Assembly (NCBI GenBank): GCA_020431745.1
Contig: JAGQHR010000133.1
Location: 1-7,678, forward strand
DNA from: Candidatus Eiseniibacteriota bacterium
GTDB lineage: Bacteria; Eisenbacteria; RBG-16-71-46; CAIMUX01
DNA length: 7,678 bases
Direction of reading: 5' to 3'
Shown here: positions 1 to 5,556 of the stretch, in pieces
Layout: every line of letters begins with the position of its first letter
Numbering within the stretch: position 1 is the stretch's first letter
Program-made: the position numbers and the translations under genes
The notes under the pieces: model-generated
Databases searched by the model: none
Told to the model about the DNA's origin: nothing
What the model saw: only the letters and a program-made list of their open reading frames with translations

Positions 1-1398
1 ATCGTCCGTCCAGCGCTCGAGTCGATCTTCCTGCAGGTCGTAGACGAAGAGATCGGTCATGCCCGAGGCGAGCGCGGAGAACGCAATGGTGCGACCGTCC
101 GGCGACCACGCCGGATCGTAGATCTCTCCCAGCTCGGAAAAGCGGATCTCCCGCAGCCGCTCCCCCGTCTCGGTGTCCATGATGACCAGCTCGGGGCGAC
201 CCCGCGTGATCGCCGGAAACACGACGCGCCGGCTGTCCGGGGCCCACGATCCCGCGGAACGGATGAAGAGCAGGCTTTCGAAGTGCGGATCGACTTCGTT
301 GCGGGAGAGACGACGCAGGACGTCGCCGGTTTTCACGTCGATCACGAAAAGGTTGATCGCGAACCGGTCCCGCTCGGAGAAGAGCAGCATCTTCCGCCCG
401 TCCGGGCTCACGACCGGGCCTACCTGGAGGCGTCCGGTCTCCGGCTCCCCCAGAATGCGCGCGCCGTAGTCGGTGGCCGGATGCAACCGATCGCGCCACG
501 GATCGAACTGTCCATGGAGCGCCCGATGCCAGGCCTTCACGACCGAATCGGGGTCCGCTCCCAACGCCTCCTTCATTCCCAGCTCGATGGTGCCGTGCCT
601 TCCCGGCGCCTGCAGGATCCGTCCGATCGCATCGTCTCCGAAGGTCCCTGCAACAAAGGAGAGAAAGGCCTGGCCGTAGCGATAGGGAAAGTACCGGTTG
701 CTCGCCAGCTTGCCGAGATCGGGAAGGTCGTCCCGCGCCGTCGCGTCGCGCATCCACATCGCCGTCTGCGGGTCTCTCGGTCCGATGGAGGCGTACTCCG
801 CCATTCCCTCGACGAACCACAGCGGCAGCCGCGTCAGCACCGGGGAGTCGGTCGCGACCGAACGGCCTTCACCGGTGATGTCGTACTGGAACGCGTGGAC
901 CAGCTCGTGGCCGATCACATGGTCGGTCTCGGCGAGCGGACCGGCCAGCGGAAGCACGATCCGCCGCTTGAGCGCTTCGGTAACACCGCCGGTCCCCTCG
1001 CCCAGAACTCCCGAGAGCGCGTTGGTCTGTTCGAAGTCCGGATGGCTCGCATAGAGCAGCAGCGGCTGGCGTCCGCTCAGCTCATGTCCCAGATACCGGG
1101 AGAGGCGGGCGTACCAACGCTCCGCCATCCGACCCGCCAGCTCGGCGGACGCGCGTTCCTCGGGATAGAAGTAGACGTCGAAATGGTCGGTGCGCAGGAC
1201 CTTGAAATCGAAGGACTCGTACTGGACCTTGTTCTGTCCGAAGTACTGCGATAATGCCGGTTGTGCGATCAGGATGCACCCGATCATCCCCAGAGCGGCA
1301 CTCAGCCAGCGCGCCGTCCGTGGCTCGTTGCGGCCGCTTCGGTCGGTGCGTTTGACGGATCTGCTGCTCGAACGGATCGGTGCCCGCCTTGTAGCCAT
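1..1398 (-). CDS. Secreted gluzincin-like metallopeptidase (peptidase MA-like) with TolB/PD40 propeller repeats, 3' end outside the window
   Basis: The frame stays open for 466 codons from the ATG at 1398 to the left edge, so the C-terminus is missing. The start is supported by GGGAG at 1405-1409, 6 nt upstream. Residues 31-50 form a hydrophobic stretch after an Arg-rich N-terminus, consistent with a signal peptide ending near ALS-Q (about 50). A zinc site HELVH lies at 164-168, with a likely third ligand Glu197 in LPLWFVEGMAEY, the HExxH...E arrangement of peptidase MA-like gluzincins. From about 325 come propeller repeats with SPDG (331-334), WAPDS (385-389) and WSPDG (431-435), each followed by a strand pattern such as LFVIDVKTG; at least three blades are visible and more probably follow. 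By family it should be a periplasmic or surface-exposed protease-like protein whose propeller binds protein or cell-wall partners; its substrate is unknown. It lies 113 bp downstream of the transporter gene on the same strand and may be co-transcribed with it. Confidence 0.9.
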   Translation of the reverse strand, partial: MATRRAPIRSSSRSVKRTDRSGRNEPRTARWLSAALGMIGCILIAQPALSQYFGQNKVQYESFDFKVLRTDHFDVYFYPEERASAELAGRMAERWYARLSRYLGHELSGRQPLLLYASHPDFEQTNALSGVLGEGTGGVTEALKRRIVLPLAGPLAETDHVIGHELVHAFQYDITGEGRSVATDSPVLTRLPLWFVEGMAEYASIGPRDPQTAMWMRDATARDDLPDLGKLASNRYFPYRYGQAFLSFVAGTFGDDAIGRILQAPGRHGTIELGMKEALGADPDSVVKAWHRALHGQFDPWRDRLHPATDYGARILGEPETGRLQVGPVVSPDGRKMLLFSERDRFAINLFVIDVKTGDVLRRLSRNEVDPHFESLLFIRSAGSWAPDSRRVVFPAITRGRPELVIMDTETGERLREIRFSELGEIYDPAWSPDGRTIAFSALASGMTDLFVYDLQEDRLERWTDD

Positions 1399-1511
1399 AC
1401 GTGTCTCCCATCCTTGGCGGCGTCATTCGCCTTCGGACCCGGCCGCCCCGGAGAATCGCGCCCACGAACCCGGTCGGGCGCAACGGGCCGGACCGCCGCC
1501 TGGATTCGATC

Positions 1512-2432
1512 CTACACCGTCCGGCTAGGGGAGGCCGACGAGGCGGAAAGCACGGGATCGTCGTCGGCACACCCCGAGGCGTCGACTTCGATCGTGGAGT
1601 GCGTGATTCCGTAGGTTTCGCGCAGAACCTGTTTGGTCGCACGCACCGCCTCGGTGGGATCGCCGCAGTCTCCGCGGAGGGTCACGTGCATGGTGAGCAT
1701 CGGATGCTCGTTGGTGAGGCTCCAAACATGGACGTGGTGCACGCTTTCGAGGGTGGGAACGGCCTGGACCAGCTCGCGCTCCAGCACCGTGACGTCCAGC
1801 CACTCCGGTGCGCCTTCCAGGAGGATATGGCTCGACCGATGGATGAGCTGCCAGGCGCTGCGCAGGATCAGGGCCGCGACGACGACCGAGAGGATCGGGT
1901 CGATCGGCGTCCATCCGGTGCGCAGGATGACGAGGGCGGCCACGATCGCGCCGACGGAGCCCAGAAGGTCGCTCGCGACGTGCAGCGTGGCTCCGCGCAC
2001 GTTGATGTTCTGACGATCGCCGCCATGGAGGATGAGGAAGGCGGCGAGATTGGCAAGGAGACCCAAGCCGGCCACGACCAGCATCGGCCGGCCCATGACC
2101 GGAACGGGAGTCATGAACCGCTGGATCGCCTCGAAGGTGATCGCGATCACGATGGCGAAGAGTCCGAGCCCGTTGACGAGCGCGGCCAGGACCTGGAAGC
2201 GATGGTACCCGTAGGTACGGCGGGGGTCGGCAGGTCGCTCGGAGGCGCGCATCGCCACCCAGGCGAGTGCGAGCGAGGCGGCATCGGTGGTCATGTGACC
2301 GGCGTCGGCGAGCAGAGCGAGGGATCCGGAGATGATCCCGCCGATCACCTCCGCGATCAGGAATGCCGCGGTGATCCCGAACGCCCAGGCGAGGCGTCGA
2401 CGGCTGCTGGCGTGTGTGTGGTGATCACTCAT
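1512..2432 (-). CDS. Cation diffusion facilitator, CzcD/ZitB-type zinc efflux transporter
   Basis: The 306-residue protein matches the usual length of CDF antiporters, which export Zn2+ (or Co2+/Cd2+) from the cytoplasm in exchange for protons. A short His-rich N-terminus (HHTH at 4-7) precedes six predicted membrane helices in about residues 14-200. The transport-site motifs are visible: H46xxxD50 (LADAGHMTTD) in TM2 and H151xxxD155 (HVASD) in TM5, the HD-HD combination typical of Zn-preferring CzcD/ZitB members rather than the DD-HD site of YiiP. PINVRG-like NINVRGA (142-148) precedes TM5. The C-terminal cytoplasmic domain (about 205-290) carries HHVHVWSLT (232-240), HPMLTMHV and THSTIEVD, the metal-binding dimerisation fold. 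The ATG at 2432 has no clear Shine-Dalgarno immediately upstream; GAGGAG lies too far (about 36 nt) to serve it, so expression may rely on weak or leaderless initiation. Family assignment is firm; metal specificity is inferred. Confidence 0.95.
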   Translation of the reverse strand: MSDHHTHASSRRRLAWAFGITAAFLIAEVIGGIISGSLALLADAGHMTTDAASLALAWVAMRASERPADPRRTYGYHRFQVLAALVNGLGLFAIVIAITFEAIQRFMTPVPVMGRPMLVVAGLGLLANLAAFLILHGGDRQNINVRGATLHVASDLLGSVGAIVAALVILRTGWTPIDPILSVVVAALILRSAWQLIHRSSHILLEGAPEWLDVTVLERELVQAVPTLESVHHVHVWSLTNEHPMLTMHVTLRGDCGDPTEAVRATKQVLRETYGITHSTIEVDASGCADDDPVLSASSASPSRTV

Positions 2433-2605
2433 GACTTGGGTGTTCGTGACGTCGGATCCGGCTCCTCGATGACGTTCTCCCGGAACGAATCGCTTCTCCG
2501 TTGGCCATTTGGGGGCGACGTCCGATGCACGAGAAACCGACGTCGGGACCCTGGCCCATGGGGCGTGCCGCAGGAGTTCAGGTCATAGCTCTCTGCAGCC
2601 AGTCA
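2433..2605. promoter_or_regulatory. Intergenic stretch upstream of the CDF gene with three GACGTC sites, possible operator region
   Basis: These 173 bp separate the beta-helix-like gene from the transporter gene, both on the minus strand. They contain GACGTC at 2448-2453, 2517-2522 and 2539-2544; the last is the centre of the perfect palindrome CCGACGTCGG (2537-2546). The last two are 22 bp apart, about two helical turns. A metal-responsive operator is a natural expectation upstream of a CDF exporter, but no known operator consensus was recognised and no convincing -35/-10 pair was seen, so this is a weak call. Confidence 0.2.
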
Positions 2606-3157
2606 TCACGGGAAGGGTACGCGAGGCCCCAGTTGGGAACAATGGGCACACCGAACGCCAGAGTCGGGTGTTCGACCGAGAGAGGGTGACGGACGCGACC
2701 ACCCGTTGTCGGTACCGCCGAAGAAGATGCAGCGTTCCGCCTCGAACTCGTCGACCTGTTGCATGAGCAACAGATCATGGCGAGCCAAGCCCGGCATCAT
2801 CCTCAGGTCCCGAACAGCACACGATTGGACACCATCCAAGTCTATGATGCCAAGACCGCCCAGCACCGTGGTCATCTCCGCGCCCGCACCGACGAACTCC
2901 AGGCTCTTCTGGAATCGCAGGGAGTGCCCTTCCACCGGAAACTCGCCCGGCCCGAGCTCGATGACGTCGTCGTCCGCTGCGCTGTCCACCGCTGCAGCAA
3001 GAAAGGGAGCATCTCCGGTGCTGTCGGCCAGAACGTGCCACACTCGCGCCGAAGCCAACGAGGGGAGAACCAGTCCGAGCGCAGTCAGCGCCACCATCCA
3101 CGACATCCGTCTCCGTCTCGTGTGCGCGTTCGCCGTGGACTTGTGAGGCGAGTACAT
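2606..3157 (-). CDS. Small secreted protein resembling the N-terminal part of a right-handed beta-helix protein, possibly truncated
   Basis: A 183-residue protein starts at the ATG at 3157, chosen because GGAGG (3163-3167) sits 5 nt upstream. A basic n-region (RRRR 14-17) and a hydrophobic core (about 20-34) lead to the signal-peptidase site ASA-RV after residue 37, so it should be exported. Residues 38-150 resemble the opening of parallel beta-helix (pectate-lyase-like) proteins: a stretch like 'AVDSAADDDVIELGPGEF' (56-73), then FVGAGAEMTTVLGG, CAVRDLRM and FEAERCIFFGG, each reminiscent of a coil turn. Such proteins usually run to several hundred residues; here the frame changes character after about residue 150 (Ser/Pro/Arg-rich, with CAHC at 170-173) and stops. 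This may be a real short protein or a gene cut short by an indel near 2700. No catalytic function can be assigned. It is divergent from the repressor gene, and the operators lie about 95-130 bp upstream of its start. Confidence 0.6.
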   Translation of the reverse strand: MYSPHKSTANAHTRRRRMSWMVALTALGLVLPSLASARVWHVLADSTGDAPFLAAAVDSAADDDVIELGPGEFPVEGHSLRFQKSLEFVGAGAEMTTVLGGLGIIDLDGVQSCAVRDLRMMPGLARHDLLLMQQVDEFEAERCIFFGGTDNGWSRPSPSLGRTPDSGVRCAHCSQLGPRVPFP

Positions 3158-3241
3158 TGCGACCTCCGCGATTGCCACGTTGGGATGCGGCGCACCGGCC
3201 TCCAGCCGTAGGAGCGTACCGTAACTGGAAACGATCATTTC

Positions 3242-3270
3242 TTGACGAATCTGCGACGTTTGTCGCATAT
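3242..3270 (+). promoter_or_regulatory. Sigma70-like promoter of the repressor-protease operon
   Basis: A -35 box TTGACG (3242-3247; consensus TTGACA) is followed, after a 17-nt spacer, by GCATAT (3265-3270); CATATT with an 18-nt spacer is an alternative -10. The spacer contains a perfect inverted repeat, so repressor binding would block RNA polymerase directly. The predicted transcription start is near 3277, giving an untranslated leader of about 155 nt before the ATG at 3435. Positions are read directly; promoter activity is inferred. Confidence 0.6.
3252..3267. promoter_or_regulatory. Candidate BlaI/MecI-type operator 1, TGCGAC-GTTT-GTCGCA
   Basis: This is a perfect 6-4-6 inverted repeat located between the -35 and -10 boxes. 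BlaI/MecI-family repressors bind as dimers to short dyads with a central ACA/TGT or GAC-N4-GTC core, usually overlapping their own promoter, and a BlaI-family gene lies immediately downstream. Its centre is 23 bp from operator 2. Autoregulation is inferred from position and symmetry. Confidence 0.65.
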
Positions 3271-3275
3271 TGACC

Positions 3276-3289
3276 GCGACAGACGTCGC
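3276..3289. promoter_or_regulatory. Candidate BlaI/MecI-type operator 2, GCGAC-AGAC-GTCGC
   Basis: This perfect 5-4-5 inverted repeat repeats the half-site of operator 1 and overlaps the predicted transcription start. Together the two sites also form a larger dyad: ATCTGCGAC (3249-3257) is the reverse complement of GTCGCAGAT (3285-3293). Two half-site-sharing operators about two helical turns apart fit cooperative binding of two repressor dimers on one face of the DNA. Confidence 0.6.
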
Positions 3290-3332
3290 AGATGTGCCGA
3301 AGACCGTAGCAGGCTCGCGTCCCTGGCCGAAC

Positions 3333-3366
3333 CGGCTCCCGTCCGATCGGTGACGGCGAGGAGCCG
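3333..3366 (+). other. Potential hairpin in the leader of the repressor operon
   Basis: CGGCTCC (3333-3339) pairs with GGAGCCG (3360-3366), and the adjoining CGTC (3340-3343) pairs with GACG (3352-3355), leaving a 4-nt bulge and an 8-nt loop. A competing pairing exists between CGATCGG (3344-3350) and CCGATCG (3364-3370). No U-tract follows, so it is not an intrinsic terminator, and no known riboswitch fold was recognised. In GC-rich DNA such stems also occur by chance. Confidence 0.25.
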
Positions 3367-3434
3367 ATCGAGGGGGCACGGAGACCGTCGACACACGGCC
3401 TCTGGACGACCGTAAAGCACTGTGGGGTAACACG

Positions 3435-4001
3435 ATGACAAATCTGCCGGACCTGTCCCGATTCGAGCTGCAGTGCCTGCGGAAGCTCTGGGAGCTGCGC
3501 GAGGCGACGGTTCGGGACGTCCACCAGGCGCTCCCCGACGCCCCCAGCTACTCCACCGTGCGAAAGATCGTCGAGCGGCTCGAAGAGAAGGGCGCGGTCG
3601 AACGCGTCCGGCTCGACGGCAAGGCCTGGGTCTACCGCTCGACCGTCTCCGCGCCGCGGATGATCCGCAAGGAGATCCGGCGGTTCCTCGACACGGTGTT
3701 CGACGGGATGGCCGGCCCGCTCGTCTCCCATCTCGCGGAAATGGACGCGCTCACCGTGGAAGACCTGCGCGCTGCGGAGGAGCAGATCGAACCCCAGAAT
3801 GGGCATCGCAGCTCAGCACCCCGCTCTGCGCAATCTCCGACAGAAGGCTCCGCTTCTTCGGCCTCTCGTGCGAAGCAGACCAAGGACGAAAGGAAAACGC
3901 GAGCAAACGCAAACGGGCGCTCCGAAAAGCACGACCCGAACCGCATTGCTCCGACAAAGAAGGCGCACTCCGAAACACGCCTCACCGACCAGGAGGACTG
4001 A
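3435..4001 (+). CDS. BlaI/MecI/CopY-family transcriptional repressor with long hydrophilic C-terminal tail
   Basis: Residues 1-119 are a standard BlaI/MecI winged-helix repressor: LSRFELQCLRKLWE (7-20) is the opening helix, SYSTVRKIVERLEEKG (38-53) the recognition helix, and AWVYRSTV (64-71) the wing. Residues 73-119 form the dimerisation helices, including the stretch around 94-103 where homologues are cleaved after BlaR1/MecR1 activation. Such repressors are usually about 120-130 residues; this one has about 68 more, rich in Ser, Arg, Lys, Glu and Asn and apparently disordered, with visibly lower third-position GC. The ATG at 3435 has a modest GGGG (3424-3427) 7 nt upstream, and no better in-frame start was found. 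It ends 3 nt before the M56 protease gene, the usual repressor-sensor pairing, and two matching dyads lie in its promoter. The family is secure. The controlled genes are not necessarily beta-lactamases, and none is visible here. Confidence 0.93.
   Translation: MTNLPDLSRFELQCLRKLWELREATVRDVHQALPDAPSYSTVRKIVERLEEKGAVERVRLDGKAWVYRSTVSAPRMIRKEIRRFLDTVFDGMAGPLVSHLAEMDALTVEDLRAAEEQIEPQNGHRSSAPRSAQSPTEGSASSASRAKQTKDERKTRANANGRSEKHDPNRIAPTKKAHSETRLTDQED
3991..3996 (+). promoter_or_regulatory. Shine-Dalgarno AGGAGG of the M56 protease gene
   Basis: A perfect AGGAGG lies inside the last codons of the repressor gene, 8 nt before the ATG at 4005. It fixes the protease start and suggests that the two genes are translated from one transcript with close coupling. 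Confidence 0.8.
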
Positions 4002-4004
4002 CCG

Positions 4005-5516
4005 ATGTGGCTCGCCGGCATCTTCGACTCGTCGAGCCTCGCGCCCTCCGTGGGCCGCGTCGGCCTGATCCATCTTTCGATCGCGACGGCGATGGTCCTC
4101 GTGCTCCTCGCCTGCGAACGAGGCTTGCGGAGCGCGCCGTCGCGACTGCGGCATCGACTTTGGAGCCTGGCGCTTTGGAGCCTTCTCCTTCCCGTTTCTT
4201 TCGCATGGCTGCTGCTCGATCGCACGGCTGCAGCCGGGAATCCGGTCGGAGTGATCTCCGTTCCGCGGTGGCTCCTGTCCGCTCCCGCGCCGATCACTGC
4301 GCACGATCCGACCGCGTGGCAACCGCTGCTTTGGTCCGCAGCCATCGCCCTTTGGCTGCTCGGTTCTCTCGCCTGGATCGGCCGGGTGCTTTTCCAGAGC
4401 CTGCATTCGGGGGACCGGAGCCCGCAGATCCATCCGGCCGGCGAGCTTCCGCCGGAGCTCCAGACGCGTCTCCGAGCGGCCGCGACGCTGGCCGGTGTCG
4501 CTCTACCACACATCGCGTGGACACCGGCTGCCGTGCTGCCCAGCGTGCGCGGTCTCGTTCATCCCCGGATCGTCGTTCCGTGGTTCGCTCTCGAGACACT
4601 CGAGACCCAGGAGCTGGCCGCGGTCCTGGCTCATGAAGATGCGCACCGGCGCGCCCGCGATCCCTGGCACCTCGCGATCCAGCGGGTCGCGTTCGTGCTC
4701 TTCTACTTCTTCCCGCCGCTCTGGCTGGTCCTCTCGCGTCTCCACGAGACGAGCGAGCTGGCCTGCGACGAGGATGTTCTGGCGCGCGGACTCGATCCCC
4801 GCGCCCTGGCTCGTGCGATCGCGCGCTCGGTGACCGTTCCGCTCGCGCCCCGCACTCACGATCTCCTCTCCGCTCCGGTGGGGCTCTGGTCCACGCGGCT
4901 CTTCCACCGGTCTCTCTTGAAAGAACGACTGCACCGCCTGGAAACCATGAGGAGGTATCCGATCATGCATCGCCATCACGTCGTGCTCGCTTTGGCCGGA
5001 ACGGTCTTCGGACTCGCATTGATCCTTCCGCTGGGACTGCGAGCCGAAGAGAAACCGGACGGGGCGACGATCCAGCTCGCCGACCGCGCCGCCGACCTGG
5101 ACGGTTCCGCCGATGAACGGTCGGACTCGGAGCGCTCGAGCGACGAACGAGCCGGCACCGGGCACTCCGCCGATCTCGCGGCGAACGACACGTCCAAATC
5201 GGACCCGTCCAAGAACGAGCGGGTCGATGAGTTGGAAGAAGGGATGACGCCACCCAAGCCGACTCACATGGTCCCCGCCGAGTACCCGAAGGCAGAGCAT
5301 GCCGAGGGAGTCTCCGGAAGGATCAACCTCCAGTTGGTCGTCGACGAACAGGGACATCCCACCGAGATCGAGGTCGTGCTGGGCGTTCCCGGCCATCCCG
5401 CCTTCGGGGACAACGCGGTCGCCGCGATGCGCCAGTGGAAGTTCGAGCCGGCGACCAAGGACGACGAACCAGTCGCGATGAAGATCATCGTGCCGTTCCT
5501 CTTCCAGCTCGACTGA
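4005..5516 (+). CDS. M56 (BlaR1/MecR1-like) membrane metalloprotease fused to a C-terminal TonB domain
   Basis: The 503-residue protein has BlaR1-like topology: hydrophobic helices at about 18-37, 52-71 and 107-130, a cytoplasmic protease region, and a last membrane helix at about 326-344. The zinc site is HEDAH (210-214), with the downstream ELACDED (251-257) supplying the third ligand as in M56 enzymes; the hydrophobic VAFVLFYFFPPLWLVL (228-243) lies between. In BlaR1 the part beyond the last helix is a penicillin-binding sensor; here it is a charged Ser/Asp/Glu-rich linker (about 347-418) followed by a TonB C-terminal domain (about 421-503) with PAEYPKA, VSGRINLQLVVDEQG and AVAAMRQWKFEPAT. 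No SxxK or KTG penicillin-binding motifs are seen in that part. By family, it should detect an extracytoplasmic signal and trigger proteolysis of the repressor encoded just upstream. The TonB domain suggests contact with an outer-membrane receptor or periplasmic ligand (inference). M56-TonB fusions occur in other bacteria, to my knowledge, so the fusion itself is not unique. Confidence 0.93.
   Translation: MWLAGIFDSSSLAPSVGRVGLIHLSIATAMVLVLLACERGLRSAPSRLRHRLWSLALWSLLLPVSFAWLLLDRTAAAGNPVGVISVPRWLLSAPAPITAHDPTAWQPLLWSAAIALWLLGSLAWIGRVLFQSLHSGDRSPQIHPAGELPPELQTRLRAAATLAGVALPHIAWTPAAVLPSVRGLVHPRIVVPWFALETLETQELAAVLAHEDAHRRARDPWHLAIQRVAFVLFYFFPPLWLVLSRLHETSELACDEDVLARGLDPRALARAIARSVTVPLAPRTHDLLSAPVGLWSTRLFHRSLLKERLHRLETMRRYPIMHRHHVVLALAGTVFGLALILPLGLRAEEKPDGATIQLADRAADLDGSADERSDSERSSDERAGTGHSADLAANDTSKSDPSKNERVDELEEGMTPPKPTHMVPAEYPKAEHAEGVSGRINLQLVVDEQGHPTEIEVVLGVPGHPAFGDNAVAAMRQWKFEPATKDDEPVAMKIIVPFLFQLD
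4950..5516 (+). other. Possible internal translation start giving a free TonB-like protein
   Basis: Inside the M56 gene a perfect AGGAGG (4950-4955) lies 9 nt before an in-frame ATG (4965, Met321). Initiation there would give 183 residues consisting of a short His/Arg N-terminus, one membrane helix (about 326-344 of the parent), the charged linker and the TonB domain, which is exactly the plan of a stand-alone TonB protein. The AGGAGG is made by tandem Arg codons AGG AGG, whereas nearly all other Arg codons in this gene are CGN (one further AGG seen). The sequence elements are read directly; actual initiation is inferred. Confidence 0.35.
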
Positions 5517-5556
5517 ACCCTTGTCGGCGGAGCCGGCATCGCCCAACATCGGGGCC

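Noticed and set aside
283..1254. Long plus-strand open frame (323 codons)
   Set aside because: It is antisense to the peptidase/propeller gene, whose minus-strand frame contains HELVH, a signal peptide and SPDG repeats; the plus-strand translation is Arg/Pro-rich without recognisable domains.
1399..1511. Terminator or promoter between the CDF and peptidase genes
   Set aside because: No stable stem with a T-run and no convincing -35/-10 pair was seen; only the ribosome site at 1405-1409 is supported.
1401..2588. Long plus-strand open frame (395 codons)
   Set aside because: It lies opposite the clear CDF transporter gene and runs through its start; the product is Asp/Arg/Gly-rich with no family features, as expected for a shadow in GC-rich DNA.
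3333..3366. Intrinsic terminator at the leader hairpin
   Set aside because: No run of T follows on either strand.
3158..3433. Extending the beta-helix-like protein upstream to an ATG at 3433
   Set aside because: The extra 92 residues would cover the operator/promoter region and displace the signal peptide; ATG 3157 with GGAGG at 5 nt is far better.
2775..3806. Minus-strand open frame spanning the divergent promoter (343 codons)
   Set aside because: It crosses both the start of the repressor gene and the promoter/operators and has no protein-like pattern; the beta-helix-like frame with its GGAGG and signal peptide is better supported.
5521..5556. TTG at 5521 as the start of the HerA-like ATPase
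   Set aside because: It has no Shine-Dalgarno and adds only 12 unstructured residues; ATG 5557 is preferred, though its own ribosome site is weak and the choice does not affect the domain.
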